From: Stichopus chloronotus
Taxonomy: Eukaryota; Echinodermata; Holothuroidea; Aspidochirotida; Stichopodidae
Assembly (NCBI GenBank): GCA_021234535.1
Contig: CM037843.1
Span: forward strand, 3,800,820 to 3,864,819
Length of the DNA: 64,000 nucleotides
Reading direction: 5' to 3'
Part shown: piece after piece, positions 24,701-37,044 of the stretch
Position numbering within the stretch: the first letter of the stretch is position 1
Layout: each line of letters opens with the position of its first letter
The notes under the pieces: generated by a model
Seen by the model: only the letters and a program-made list of their open reading frames with translations
The model's database searches: none
Told to the model about the DNA's origin: nothing
Program-made: the position numbers and the translations under genes

Positions 24701-27700
24701 GATTGAGCTTAAGTATTGTGCAACTGTTTTAAGGTTACTTTATGCCAGTAAAACAAATGATATTCAATTAGTTGGTCTCTCATAACTAACATTACCAATA
24801 ATTTCCAATAATGCAATATACTTATGTGATACCAAAATGTTTAGAATTCATAACTTTCTGACAGACCATGCTATTGAAATATTGTTTAATAAGATACATT
24901 TCAATCTTTATTCACTGATAAATCCCTTTAAATTTTGAGCAATCACAATGTCCTGGGTATTAAGATATTGCTCTCTGCAAGCCCAACCCCCCCCCCCCCC
25001 TGCTGCTCCTTCCTCTCTCCAGTCTGATGAATGAAACACAATGCCAAGACTGGAATCAAGTCCAGCAACTTTTGAAGTGTAACAACCTGAATCATATAAA
25101 GCAAACTACAATTTCAACAATAAAAAAACACAGCACCATGGTTGGATCTTTAAACAGAAAACAAGGAGAAAATAAGCAAACAACAAACATACCTCCGACT
25201 TCTGATGAAGCTAGACGTATCTCATACGTGGTTTTGCCGTTGTCAGTAGTTTTGAATAACCTTGTGTTGTACGCTTGTAATTTCTGTGATCATAAAACAA
25301 TTTTGGTGAGTTGAATTCATTCCCATGAAAACGATTATAATAACACTGATGATGTACCTCGTCTTTTATGTATTTGAATCTAAGCGAGAATGTGAACAAA
25401 ATACCAGTAATGAACTTGCCCAATTCACAGGTGGTATATAGAGAACAATCCGGCCTTTATATTATCTCATCGCTTTTCCAAACCTTTAGTGATAAAACTG
25501 AAGCACACTCTGTATGTCTGTTTGCATACAAGATTGTTGTTTCCTGGGAACACTCATTACCTCTGGTCAAGTGCCAATGGCCAAATCCTCCAATGCTCTA
25601 TGTTACAAAAACAGTACAATGATTCTCTCTTCATGATAATTTTACGTCTGAATTTGTTAATTCTCTCTACATCAGACAAAAATTTCGGAAGAATCACATC
25701 ACTGGGAGGTGTGCCACTGCACCATCTATCAACAATACAGAAGGTACTTTTATTTTCGCACATATCCATACTGGGCTGCGAGGAATAATGAGTTTGCATT
25801 TTCACTGAAACGCATGGTCAGACTGCAAAGCAAAGGCAAGAAACAGCAGTAAGAGTTTATCAACAAATGTTACAAATAGCCTTTGCCCATACACTGTTTC
25901 TTCATTACTTCTAGGTATCAATACAAGAAGTTACCAGAAACTGAAAAAAAAATGCATACATGGACCTGTGATGATCATGCTCACCTTTTCATTCATGAAA
26001 GTTTTAGCGAGTTCAGCATCGGCTTCCGTACAATTAGATGAGAAGTAAGTAGTCAGACCCTTCACAAAGACAGAGAGAGGTGGAGAGAAAGAGAGCAGCA
26101 TGTTAAAGATAGAATATTTTTTTCTCAGCAGCAATCATGGCTTGTGAACCTCTAATCTATTCTTCTTTGAAGGGAATTTTTTCTTGTCATTCGTCTTATT
26201 CCATATCACATTTCCACAAATAACCAAATAACAAAAATGTCCACTTTGGAAGGAAATATTGTGCTTATTTCACAAAAAAATCATATTTTTAAACCAAACA
26301 TTTATGGTTACAGAATGTTAGATCATTCAAAATAAAGAAGGACAGAAGGCAGCCATTTTTCTCAGAAAAAAAGTTTCTCACAGATAGAAATTCAGTTAAA
26401 CGTGATCAAGACTAATTTCTTCGCACAAAGTTTCAAAGATTTACATGATGCACTGTCTGTAACTCATCTTATGCATAATGTTTTGAGCAGATTAACTCAT
26501 TGCTCATGTTTATCAGTAAGACTGAATGTATGCCATGTTGGTGCACTTTAAAGGCAATATTTTCCTTTGAGGAGAATTAACAAAATAGCTATGAATTAAA
26601 CTTCATTCTGCTTTTATAGGCAGTTAAAGATGCAATGGGATAAATGCACACAATTTGCAATGAACATCCTACCCATTGGATTTTATGCAAATCAATTCAG
26701 CAGCTAAATGTGACTGCATTTCTCAAATTAATCACTAACAAAGAACCAAGAACTCTTATGAGGGCCTTAAGATGAGACTGACATTTGCAAACTGTGGAGT
26801 GTCCACTAAACACTCTCTATTAGATTCTTTAAAGCAATGCTCTTGCTATAAGTTCACATATTTTTTCTGCCCTCGTGCCCATCATTAAAATGCCAAGTAA
26901 TTGAGCTGGACAACTTTTACACCCAATAGAAACGATAAAGTATGAAAGTGTGACATTGGCGTGATGTACTGCAGTTTGGTAATGAACAGTAAAGCCACTT
27001 GTTGAAGTTGGTACAAATCTCAAAACTCCAAAAAGTCTGGCCAGAAAATTCTGAGACCCAATGATAACAGGATGCAATCCTACACATAAGGAAGTTTTCT
27101 GTGATAATTTTATCACTTATGAGGGTCCTAATTTTATCACAACTAATTTAAAAAATGATCTCTGGCTGGTTAAACAGATGTTTATACTCTGAAATCAGTT
27201 GCGTTTTTAGTCAATCAGTGCCTTGGTACCAGCAATGGTTAGTTATGTTATAGGAACGTGGTTGCACAAGTTAACATGTAGTTCATTGGTCAATGTGGAA
27301 CATGTCAGATAACTCACTCAACGGGAGGGAAGGCAGCACCTTGTAATTATGTTAGCTGTGGGGGGGGGGGGATGAGGGCTGAGTCTCATTACTTATGGTT
27401 ATGTTGTGTGTTTAACAATATATTTAAAAATTAGCTTTGCTGACTTTGACCTTTATCAGATGCAATTTGCTTCTCAAACTGAAAAAGGTTACACTGTACT
27501 GTATAAAATCATTCAAAGCTTTCCCTCTTGAGGAACCACATTGCCTAAACTTTACTAAACTTGTAAATTTGTGTGCTATGATCTCAGACCAAACAATGAA
27601 CAATCACCTTTGATCATGCATCATGCTGTTTGTAACCACAATTCCTCTTATTACCACGCTTCATTAAGCACATAATATCAGTTGCGGATTTTCTCCCATC

Positions 27701-30700
27701 CAAAGCGTAGGAAATAGCGGGATAAAAAAAGGAAATGCTTTCAACCTATCAAAGTTTACAGCAACTCATCCTCCTGACAGGAAGCTAGCAGTCCTATGAT
27801 CATCTCTCAAAATAAACCATTCTTCAATGACCGATAATGTGGAGGATGGTTTCAACCACTAGTGCTTGGAAAATTGCACCAGGTGCTTTGAATGATCTCT
27901 ACAATGTGATACAAGAATTACAACAGGGTTACCATATTTCGATAAGCTGAAAGTGGGGCATAATCTTTGGAGACTTAACTGTGTGGTGGGGAAGGGTTTA
28001 AGGGCATAACTAGCGGTTACATTCCAGAGGGATGCAGGGGTCAAGGGTTAAAATGGGATAGGCAGTAGTTACACAGTCTCAGGCAAGCGCGAGCATCATC
28101 TGGCTAGTAATCGACAAAGAAAATTTCTTCATCACAGAGCATCTCAGATTGCAGGAGAAGGCACTTTCCAGCCTCTCTGGCCTTGTGAGTTTCACTCAAT
28201 TTGTGATGCAAATATTGAAGCTACTTTATTTTTACTAAGCAAGCAAAAACTTGATTTAGATTACAACATCAAATGTAACAGCTACATTCGTTTCGAGTAA
28301 ACTCAGAACAATTTGTCTCACTGGCCACGACACTCACCTTCACCACTAAAAAATGGAACAATCCCAATTAATCTGAAAAGATGGATAACCCTAGTTTACA
28401 ATCTCATACCTTATCACCGAGACCAAGTTGTTGAACTTTTCCATCGAGGGAGAACATCCGTTCCTTGACCACATTCCACAACTTCTCAACCTCACTTGGA
28501 TCTTGGGAATGAGCTTTACTGCACTTGATTATCTTCTCAAGTTTCTCCTGGAATAAAACAGTCAAAGAATAGTGTGTACAGACCATGAAATCGACAGAAA
28601 CATAGGCTGGTAAACATAGGCTAGTAAAATGTTTGCGTCTGTAACCAGCCGCCACAGAAACAGCAACTAAAGGAACACAATTCCTGTACTGTGTATCTAC
28701 TCTTCCTTTTGACTGTGGGCTTCCTCCGTAACAACAGCCACTGAACATCACACCTCTATTCTGTCAACGGACATGAGAAACATGTCCATTACTGTGTTTG
28801 GCCACATTTTCAGATGGTCATGTGATTACATTTTATTTGTTCAGTTTATCTGGAGAATGGCTGCAAGAAACAAACTGTGACATTATGTGAAAAAAATTTT
28901 TACAGCAGAAGATACCTGTATGTGACATTATTGAGAACAAAACATCGGTAATTATAAAATGCCGGGTACTTTTACCACAAACAAGCCACATATGATTATT
29001 AGGTAAGCTGATTACAATATTTATTTAGCTCATTCAGAGGAAAACTTAGTATATGATGTTGGCATTAAAGAGAGAGTTGTTCAACGAAGGTCTCCCTCTC
29101 TACAGTTTTTGGAGATCATATGTATTCATTCATCATATATATATATATATGTAAAGCATCCACAGTTGTCCAACTGTTAGGGAATGTTATAGAAAGTGTC
29201 TGCCAAGTTTCATGGTCTTTGAAAGCAAAACACATATTTGTACACCATTTGAAAATTTAGTCTGACAGCATTAAAACCATCTGCAAAGTTTTCATACTTT
29301 ACCAACTATTTATATCAGTGACCTTTGTACTAGTACATTATGTAACTATCCTGTACATGATGTTCTTGTACAAAAGGCTTGTGCAATATCCACTCATTCT
29401 ACAACTTGATAAAACCAGGTGGGTTATATGTAACAAGTATTTGTTCTCTCTGTTCTTTCATAAACTGATTTTAAAGGATTGCTTTTGCTCAAGTATTCCT
29501 AAAATTTTCTTTACAGTTCTCTGTCATCATTCTGTTTACTATTTTTGTCTTCAAGTTTGATACTTTACAAACTTTCCTTTACTGTTTTATTTGAAAATGA
29601 AAAGGATTCAAAATAGTAGGCCTTTCTCTCTGTTTTTTATTCCTCACATACCTATCCTTTTCTGTGGATTGCTCTTCACAAATACATAATGACAGTGTAA
29701 ACACTGCCCTACTCATTGTCATTATTCCTCAAAGTAATTCACACTTAATAAACTAACTTCTATTACTAAATGAAATCCACCCACAAAAATAACGGTCCAT
29801 TTCATTTACTGTATCCAATCTTGGTTTGCTTTCATTGCTTCAACAATAATGTAGCCACTTAACCATTTACTCCACATTTACCCCCTTGGTAACATGCAGT
29901 ATTCTAATTCCTGGTTCATGCCAGTCACTTGCAATGACTGTGGCTACATGTTCAACTCTTGTATGAATTATTTTCCCACCCCCCAAATTCAAAATAGCTA
30001 ACTCAGCTCTACATATGATCCCATTCACTTCAATCTTCTAAACGCCAGAGAATACGTTTTCTTGTCCAATGCGGTTATGATATGTAACCACATTTTCTAG
30101 GTTCTACATGTATTTCATTTATCACGTAGTTTTCATTTACACTACTTGCATTACTCAAATGCTCAAGATTAATTGAAATTACTAGATTTTAGCAAGGTAA
30201 AGTGCCCATCCCACAGATGTACTGGGAGAGGACCTGCAGCTCAAAATACATAGTATACATACCTTTGAAATGTCTGGAACAAACTTGGTGTCACCAAAAG
30301 ACTTGTAATTGCCTAGATTGGAGAGGAAGGCTGCACAGTACATTAAAAATGCCTGAAAGGAAAGGACATTAATATTAATCATTTTCTGATAATCAGAACA
30401 CTTAATCTATACTTGAATAAATACATCATTCATCAATCACAACTGAGATGCCAGTTCATAAAAAGATCAAAGTTTACGTGGAAAATATTCTGCAATCTGG
30501 TGAACTATTTCACAAGTCGCTGAACAGGGTTCTTGCTGACTTGCACTTTCCGGGGCGTCAATTTTTATGAGTTTTTCATGACGCTCTCAGGACCAAATAA
30601 AAAAAAAATCCCTTGAACTTCCTCCTGATGTTTTACCTAAAGTGTTCAACTATAACAGCAAAAGCCGAAGAGATATGAGATGGAGAGAATAATAAATTTT

Positions 30701-31752
30701 GATATTAAAAGTGAGAATACATTTTTTAAAGTATGAGTGAGAAAAGAACAATGTCACTTTGTTAATGTTTTCATGACTTTTCCAGGACTTCACACAATTT
30801 CCATGAATTTCAAAACTTTTTCAGGTTTTGAAATAATTTTCCTAATTTTCATGACTTTTCCAGGTTCTTCATGACTCCAGCATTCTCTCTTTGAATTAGG
30901 AAGATAATACAGTATGTTGAAGTGAACTCAAAATTCTAATGTAACACACATATCACACACACAAAAAATTATTTTTTGTCATCAAAAACGTATTTTCAGC
31001 ATGAAAAATTAGGAAGATAAAATACATAACATACACACTAAAAAATGGGATATAACAGAATAACGAAATGTGAATAGAAAAGTAATGAAATATGACCAAG
31101 ACCTTGTAACGTAATGTAATTTGTTTACTTGGTTTCTGCAATGGTAGGTAACATTATGTATTATGCAATATTATGCAACATTACGTATGAACACCTGCAC
31201 GCATGCAATAGATGCCCAACTGCAACAGGATGCCACTTGTCATTAGCACCTTGGCATTTCTTTGACGCACTCCAGCGTATGATGTTTTTCTTGTATCTTT
31301 TACGTCAAAGTTGTAATAAATATGGAAGTTGAAAACCTCTACATGAATGTCACTCTATTATATTATTACATAACCTGGAACCGCAATCTATGAGCGGAAA
31401 AAATCCATTTTCCTGACTGAAAAGTGCAACTTCCAATACAAACCTGAAATTCCTCTTCGCTGAGTCCTGCTACCTTCTCCAGGGCGTGGTTTTGCAATTC
31501 CTGCAGTGGCTCTGCTTGAAAGATTTTCAGCAGCAGGGAGAAGATCATCGGAGACTCTGGACTTGTCTGTAACAGGCAGATGAGACCACCGGCCCAACCA
31601 GCCCTGCTGAGATAATGTGCATACTTCTTCTCCTTGGTTGAGAGCTTTTGAAAGGCTGCAGTACACTCCAATCGCACAATCGGTGTGTTGCTAGGTATGA
31701 TGTACTGAAGGCGATGATCTCCAGCCATGTCAAATGACAAATTGAAGAATAA
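9615..31752 (-). CDS. DPP3: Dipeptidyl peptidase III (M49 zinc exopeptidase)
   Basis: DPP3 is a cytosolic zinc peptidase that removes dipeptides from the N-terminus of short peptides. Coding exons, high to low: 31728-31444, 30352-30263, 28547-28410, 26059-25985, 25283-25193, 24532-24413, 19516-19386, 18639-18581, 17664-17470, 16029-15923, 15029-14874, 13727-13603, 12763-12643, 12213-12034, 11635-11470, 9751-9615. Splice phases agree throughout, and the total gives 724 residues (human 737) once one extra base in exon 6 is discounted. ATG 31728 opens [10 protein letters not shown]; the first exon has an acceptor at 31752, so a 5' UTR exon lies upstream. [23 protein letters not shown] (zinc ligands, from about residue 448), EECRAE (third ligand, about 505-510) and a C-terminal [17 protein letters not shown] block identify the family. 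Introns hold MITEs and a nested CXC gene. Confidence 0.96.
9841..10113. mobile_element. MITE family M, copy 3 (DPP3 intron 15)
   Basis: It begins CTCATCAACCCATGCTACA and ends CTGTCTGGAGTGATGAG. Internal blocks match copies 1, 2 and 4, with an extra insertion of about 40 bases near 9990-10040. Confidence 0.7.
12765..12791. repeat. TGAT tetranucleotide microsatellite at a splice acceptor
   Basis: Nearly seven TGAT/ATTG units on + read as (TCAA)n on -, where they lie directly against the AG acceptor of DPP3 exon 13 (exon starts 12763). The tract therefore replaces the usual polypyrimidine tract; a short TTTTCTTTCTC lies just beyond it. Confidence 0.9.
13603..13727 (-). CDS. DPP3: DPP3 exon 12 with EECRAE zinc ligand motif
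   Basis: The exon encodes [14 protein letters not shown], then [17 protein letters not shown]. The EECRAE motif supplies the third zinc ligand in M49 peptidases. The acceptor is cattcttgaag and the donor AA|GTGAGT; exon 13 restores the split lysine codon. It aligns with the vertebrate block between the two zinc motifs without a gap. Confidence 0.95.
14874..15029 (-). CDS. DPP3: DPP3 exon 11 with HELLGH zinc site
   Basis: The exon encodes [20 protein letters not shown], then [15 protein letters not shown] is the M49 version (HExxxH) of the zinc-peptidase motif and falls at about residues 448-453, as against 450-455 in the human enzyme. Only the acceptor at cacgatag keeps the frame from exon 10. 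A second AG eleven bases into the exon would shift it. Confidence 0.95.
20361..20938 (+). CDS. CXC (tesmin/TSO1-like) domain protein nested in DPP3 intron
   Basis: Two exons are predicted, 20361-20611 and 20707-20938, joined across a 95-base intron (CCGATG|gtaagc ... gctaacaag|T) that keeps one open frame of 160 residues. The frame is open back to 20259, and an acceptor-like tttgtcag ends at 20272, so the protein may start in an earlier exon. The N-terminal part has [19 protein letters not shown], a His/Cys block, followed by a basic stretch. The C-terminal part has ten cysteines spaced CxC-x4-C-x8-CC-x6-C-x3-C-x1-C-x2-C, which fits one CXC repeat (zinc and DNA binding) with CC in place of CxC. 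An acidic tail rich in D/E and Y ends the protein. From memory, similar His/Cys plus CXC architectures occur in uncharacterised marine invertebrate proteins. It runs opposite to DPP3 and inside the inverted-repeat segment. Function unknown. Confidence 0.65.
21055..21290. repeat. Minisatellite, about 80-base unit, three copies
   Basis: Three imperfect copies begin near 21055, 21134 and 21218 with GTAAAGACCTAGTTGATGG-like sequence. Each continues TGATGTGCTGGAAACCTCTC and AGGTTCCAACATGCA. A fourth, much decayed copy may follow to about 21360. It lies inside the candidate transposon, downstream of the CXC gene. Confidence 0.85.
24413..24532 (-). CDS. DPP3: DPP3 exon 6 with one-base frameshift
   Basis: The acceptor (cccatcatag) and donor (AAG|gtgggt) fix the exon at 120 bases, but the phases of exons 5 and 7 require 119. 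The first half reads [15 protein letters not shown] in one frame and the second half [20 protein letters not shown] in the next; both match the family. The switch falls at a five-base A run on + (24479-24483, T run on -). In the second frame a TGA lies just upstream, so the two halves cannot be read together as given. Confidence 0.9.
26281..26590 (+). repeat. Dispersed repeat family R2, copy 2 (DPP3 intron 3)
   Basis: The blocks AGATCATTCAAAATAAAGAA, GTTTCTCACAGATAGAAATTCA and TATGCCATGTTGGTGCA occur in the same order as at about 5830-6171. Confidence 0.6.
30530..30885. repeat. Internally repetitive AT-rich repeat (TTTCATGACTTTTCCAGG)
   Basis: The motif TTTTCATGAC[TT]TTCCAGG and close variants recur at about 30574, 30770, 30806 and 30858 in DPP3 intron 1, separated by AT-rich spacer. 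It looks like a decayed dispersed repeat; I see no coding capacity. Confidence 0.5.
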
Positions 31753-34748
31753 CTGTAGGGCGAATAATATGTACCATTAATAACTCACTTAGTTAAACTG
31801 CTGCATTGAGCTAAAGACAGTCAAAACGAACAGCCTGGTATTTCACAGATTGTAGTGATTGGACAAATGGTGATATGTGCATTTATTGAAATTTATTGTT
31901 TTGTCAAATGTCAATTCATCAGTCCACTACTAACACTTCAGCATGTGTAATACGCCTACCGATGATACACTTCCAATTTGACCTGCAACATTCTCCCTGT
32001 GCAAATTTTTGCACAAAAAAAATTGATCCACACATTCTTGAACTGGCAAAAGTATTCCCCAGGGTTCTGCACAGGATAGTTTGAGCGCCAGCAGGACTAT
32101 CTAATGGTTTTTTTTTTACAATAAACCGTTGTGAACACGACCACAACGCGACACCAAGTGCACATCAAAATGTGGCTGGGGTATTCAGCAGTTACTCCTG
32201 GAGGACTAACATTCGGGTTAGGCCTCATCTTACCGCACATCTTTGATACGTTTGTTCGTGACAGGTCATCAACCTGACAGGTCATTAAACCTACTCAAAA
32301 GTTTGGTTGAAACAGTCACTTTCAAGTGACATTCAATGTTGTTTACGGCCTTGCCATAATCATTTTAAGTCATTGTTGGTGGAACAGGAAAGGGGAAAAT
32401 GTACTTGTGAGTTATTTTCATGGTCACATATTCAAACTTCAGACCCCCTATCTAATACACTTTGGTCTATCCTTGGACATAACTCAAGTAATTGTTAAAT
32501 CAAGTAACTGTTATAGCGTCACAATCAACTCTTGGCCAAAATATGTTGCCCACTGTACTATAGGATCCCTGGTTATGTGTATTCAAGAGTCATGATCTAG
32601 TACTTGATAGGCCTAGACAGCAAACCTACCTAAGCCACAGGCTAGCTTAGACCTATTTCATGTCAAACTAAGGTAGCTGACTTTCAGTTAGTAAGTCCTA
32701 AGCATTCTTAAAAGTAGGCCCAGCAAGAGTTCAAACTGGTATTAATAAAATTGACCAAAGTCAAGTTGCTTCATATGAATCATAGTGTAACACTGTAACG
32801 TTAGGCTTAACTACCGTAAAAACACAGTAACTTAACCTAGCCTAACACTAACAGCTAGGCATATGTCTCACAAAACAAGTAAGGCTTAGCCTAGAAACAA
32901 AGCCTAAACTACACTAAGTTGTTATCTGTTTTTATAATGCTAATTAGGCCAACACTTTCATAGTCAGTGACTGACCACCAAATCACTTTTACTAACATTC
33001 TCAACAGAATGGAGTCGTCCAGTAGAAGTAAACTTGAACAAGTCTTTCTGTTATTCTGCACTGAGGGCCTCTCTGAGTCCGTGTTGAGTGTTGGTTGTTC
33101 CTAGATCAACTTGAAACTGTTGTACTCGTAGCACGATTGCTTTTATGAATTCAACGCCTAATGGTCAGGCTTTATGCCCCCATAACTAAAGTACAACCAA
33201 AGAGTGAAATGGCACTGGAACTCCAGATGTACTTTCATTCGGTTAGTGAACTGAGGCGGTCAGGGCCAGCTGGGTGCACAAACAGAAGGAAAACCCTGGC
33301 TCGTTGTGACTCTTGTGGTTATAGTTACAGTCACAACCTACATGCTGCAACTTGCGCAAGTGCACCCTTTGCTTGTTTTGTAGTTGAACAACTGCGGCAG
33401 TGGAGCAGAGTTACAGTCACAAATCTCACGTGTATGCCTACAGTGGCTTATTATAGATTTCTATGGCGCGCCATAAGTCACAACTTTGTACTACGTAAAA
33501 ACCGTTCCTAGCCCTCGATCCCCACTCTCTTCATCAAAACGTATTTCCCCACACGGATAGGACACAAAGGAGATTAGCGAGTCGGGGATCGACTGCAGGG
33601 GCAGAGAATTTAGAGACTGCATGTGTATCTCTAGAAATTACAGGAGCCCAATAGGCCTAAAAGATTTTGGATTTCGAAATTTAAAAGAAAAAAAAAAGGA
33701 TTTAGGATTTTAAAAGAAAACTAATTTCTTACTTAAATTTCAGATTTCAAAAAGGATTTTGAATTTGAAAAATAAGACAGAAGAGCTCGAGTTTCAGGAA
33801 GGTTAACTTGAGATCTATAGTACCGTGTATCACCACAACCTCAAAATTCGTACAGGTTACGTACAGTTTATATATAACACATCTGTAGGTACCATAGGGT
33901 TTCATATAAGCGTAATAATGATATCAACTTATTTTTGTAGTCAATCAAATCTTAAAGGTCTGTACAACATCATAGTATTTAGTGAACTGTTTCCTCTCTG
34001 TTTCACTGCAGGGCACTTCCAAACAAAGACTATTGTGAATTTTTACCAGAAAGTTGACCTGACAAAATGCCAGAAGGAAGGCACTCAAGAATATACTAAG
34101 GAAATATTTGCTAGGTTACATCATATTTTCGCATTGAACCACCCTAAGTGTCATTTTGTTGTAACCATTATCGAGCTATTCGATAATAGCCCCAATGTGT
34201 AACAAATACCCTAAAAATCTATATCTCTACACATTTATTAAATTAAAAAATGCAAATTCTTTTTCTGGATCCTGGAAGTCAATTCTGTCCAACACCAGTC
34301 CATATATATTTAAAAATCTTAACAAAATAAACCAAGGTATATAACGAAAAGAAACGAAGATAAAGTAAATATTGAGCAACACAAAGAAATAAAACAAAGG
34401 ACAGTTTTGTACGCGTAAGTTAATTTTTTTATGAAAATTTGATGTATTATGTAATGAAGCATGGTGGTATACTTCATCGTAAGTAGCAAATGGTTAATTA
34501 AACTTTCATGTCATGCATTCGTGTTGTAGGTTGTAAAAAAGCAAAATTCTGATTGCCATATAGAAGCAGTCCACTCTCTTATAGGCACTGAGTTTACGGT
34601 GAAAAATATTGACCACATACATGGTAAGTCCAGATTTTGTCTCTTTGATCTCGTCTCGTGTCTAAAATTACAAATAAGTGATTTCTTTGATGCACTAAAA
34701 GTTTTAATAATATTTCATAATGTATAAATGCCACAAATCACGGTGATG
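31753..34748. other. Region upstream of DPP3; promoter and 5' UTR expected, not placed
   Basis: The acceptor at the first DPP3 coding exon shows that at least one non-coding exon and the promoter lie above 31752, but I cannot fix them. The stretch 32600-32950 is rich in CTAGG/CCTAG words. The stretch 33660-33780 is a low-complexity GGATTT/AAATTT tract. Open frames at 33161-33511 and 33825-34202 look like chance. A TTTATT (AATAAA on -) at 34234-34239 could end the neighbouring - strand gene. Confidence 0.5.
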
Positions 34749-36040
34749 TTATAATTCTCGGTCCTTCTTTCCTAATACTTTGAATGATGAAACGGAATTT
34801 TCGAATAACAGTTTCCATGGCAGCATTGACGTCACAATCATCTCTCCTTGGTAATTCGCCTCACAGAAAGAAGCGCTCACTTTAAGATCAGCCTTGTTGT
34901 CAGCCTCTATGATGATGAAGTTTCCAAGTTGCTTTCTTTTGTAGAAAGCAACATCTAGATTATCAAATAATTCTTTCGATAGACTCTCTTCGAATTGTTT
35001 CTTCAACATGAAGACGTTAGTGTGGTTAAGCTTTAAGTTCAGTGCAACCACGTTTTCGTCACTCTTTGGTGAATCTTTGATGACGTCAGTCTGAGCTCCC
35101 GAGTCGACTACTTTAGTCAACACCGAACCAATCTGATAACCCACAGATGAAGTAGAAGCCTTGTGATTGTTATTCATGGCGTCACCAGACATCCATTGCT
35201 GAGGTGTTTGACCAGCAAAGTTGGCCATAGTTGGTTTGCTGATTCCTTTAGAAACCAGCAGCCCATCTTGCAGAAGACAGCCACTGTCCCTCCACGCAGT
35301 ATGACACTGATTGGTGCTGACCTTTTGCCGTCCCAACAAGTGCTTGGTAAACTTGTATGATAGAGCAGCGGTTGCAGCGACACCGAGACCAAATACTAAA
35401 AGTTGATCACTATCGAAACTGAAATAAGGACAATGAAAAATCAGATTGTAACTTTTGTTTGGCCTCTTTTTTAACAGTAATTGAAAATCTGTCCGACTTC
35501 AGGAAATCGTTTTTTATTCCCTGAATGATCCGACAAACGGGGTTGTAGGTGGTCTAAGTTGATTGCGTATTCATAGTCATCATACACTGCATAATATTCA
35601 GTTATTCATCGTCATCTCGCTCCCATAACTCCCAGTGGAGAGTTAAATGAAGGAACTTAAGTTGTGTTATATTTTTTGAAGTACCTGTAATCATATATGT
35701 CTAATATACAACAATTATGTGAGGAAGTCTGTTCTGGATAATTAAGTTTACAATGCTACAAACTGTAACGAATCGATGGTCAGTCAAGTTGAGCACCGAG
35801 TTTCAATCCATCCCCACAATAATTCAGAAATAAGGAAAAAATAATCGTTTATTTGGTATATACTTTATGTTTTAGACAACCTCAAGCTCAGGTGAATATA
35901 TTCAAGGAAGGAAATGAATAGATTGAATAGCTTCCACTGTATAGGATTTCAGGTGCCTGCACAATTCAGTTTACCGTGACGGTTGCCTTACACGAAGTAC
36001 ATACCATTTGTTCAATCTGTTTGAATGATACTTACCACAT
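34749..36040 (-). CDS. Unrecognised 224-residue protein with N-terminal membrane anchor
   Basis: Two exons are predicted: 36040-36036 (ATGTG, donor GTAAGT) and 35418-34749 (acceptor ccttatttcag). The first exon holds only five coding bases, and the total of 675 bases is an exact frame. The protein starts MCFDSDQLLVFGLGVAATAA and continues LSYKFTKHLLGRQK. This is one hydrophobic segment (about residues 7-24) followed by Lys/Arg, which predicts a signal anchor facing the cytosol, for example in the mitochondrial outer membrane or ER. A polar, Ser/Gln-rich middle (about 40-125) follows, then a compact C-terminal part with ELFDNLDVAFYKRKQLGNFI and WKLLFENSVSS. I do not recognise the family. Open frame length, a consensus donor and a clean acceptor support it; homology does not. 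It is transcribed away from NAA20. Confidence 0.6.
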
Positions 36041-36179
36041 AATGAGAAATACTTGCAAGTATAGTTTAGATAGTGTTGATTAAAATCGCAGTAAAATATA
36101 CACGTCCTGAATGTACAGTGTACAGGATATGATTAATGTTTAACAAACAAAGAACATCACTGTCTCTACAGAACGATTG

Positions 36180-36927
36180 TGACGTCACAGGAGGTACGTG
36201 AACAGGCTTCCCAACGTTACGCTGTAAATACGCAGACTCGCGCACCTAAACGCATTGTGACGTCACAGTGATACAGTAAAGCGCTCTCCTTGGGGATAAT
36301 CACATGCACGTCTGCACATGAGGAGTCTCCTTCATTCGATCTACACGCGCCTAGTGTAGATAGCAATAAGTACTGTTCGTTTGTTTCAATCAGGGAGTTC
36401 GCCCTTGTTTGTTGTTGTGTGATTAAGGTATTTTATCGAAACCCCACTGCATACTTTGGGATTCCGATTCTGTAAGGGATCTATTCATGTACCAAAACAA
36501 AAACACATTTGCATGTGAGGTCACAGTGATACAGTGTCCCTCCCCTGGGCAAAGCATGGAGAGAGTATAAGATATATATTGATATTAACCTCAGTGGAAT
36601 AAGCTGCTAAATTGACCACGTTGCGTCTCTGCCTCAGTTCGTTCGAAACGCACCGAGCGTAGCCATATACAGAGCACTTGCCTTGACGGCATATAAAAAC
36701 AAACAATGGCACCCTCCTTATGGCAAACAAACGAACAGGGAGTAGACAATAATGGTCTGTTCGCGGGCTTGACTTTACAGCTTACACGCATAGTCTTTAG
36801 CACCGTTCAGCAAGAGGCTTGCGTGCGCATTCCCCAAGGATTTCATTTGCGCCTGAATTCCTGGAATCTCCTTGCTATTCATCGAACTGCCTCAATGAGG
36901 ACGTCTCCCTGTGTCACTGTGACGTCA
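36180..36927. promoter_or_regulatory. Cluster of TGACGTCA (CRE-type) sites upstream of the 34.7-36.0 kb gene
   Basis: Perfect TGACGTCA palindromes lie at 36180-36187, 36258-36265 and 36920-36927. A GTCACAGTGATACAG relative is near 36515 and a GACGTCACAG near 37541. Two more perfect sites are in the neighbouring exon (34827-34834 and 35081-35088). CREB/ATF factors bind this word in animals. The first two sites are 140-220 bases upstream of the predicted start codon, which fits a promoter. Confidence 0.5.
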
Positions 36928-37044
36928 TATACAAGGGGTCTATACTGTTCGTGTGTTGTCAGAGAATTTCATCGGTTGTAAGGGGGGAAAGATAATTTAC
37001 CCGTTGTAACAGGTAATTTACCTGTTGTAACAGGCATCCAACAG

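Noticed and set aside
33825..34202. 125-residue frame on +
   Set aside because: No homology that I recognise and no conserved splice pattern; sits in AT-rich intergenic DNA.
34749..34770. C-terminal DREL of the unrecognised membrane protein as an ER-retrieval signal
   Set aside because: KDEL-type signals need an acidic or amide residue where this has Arg, and the predicted topology puts the C-terminus in the cytosol.
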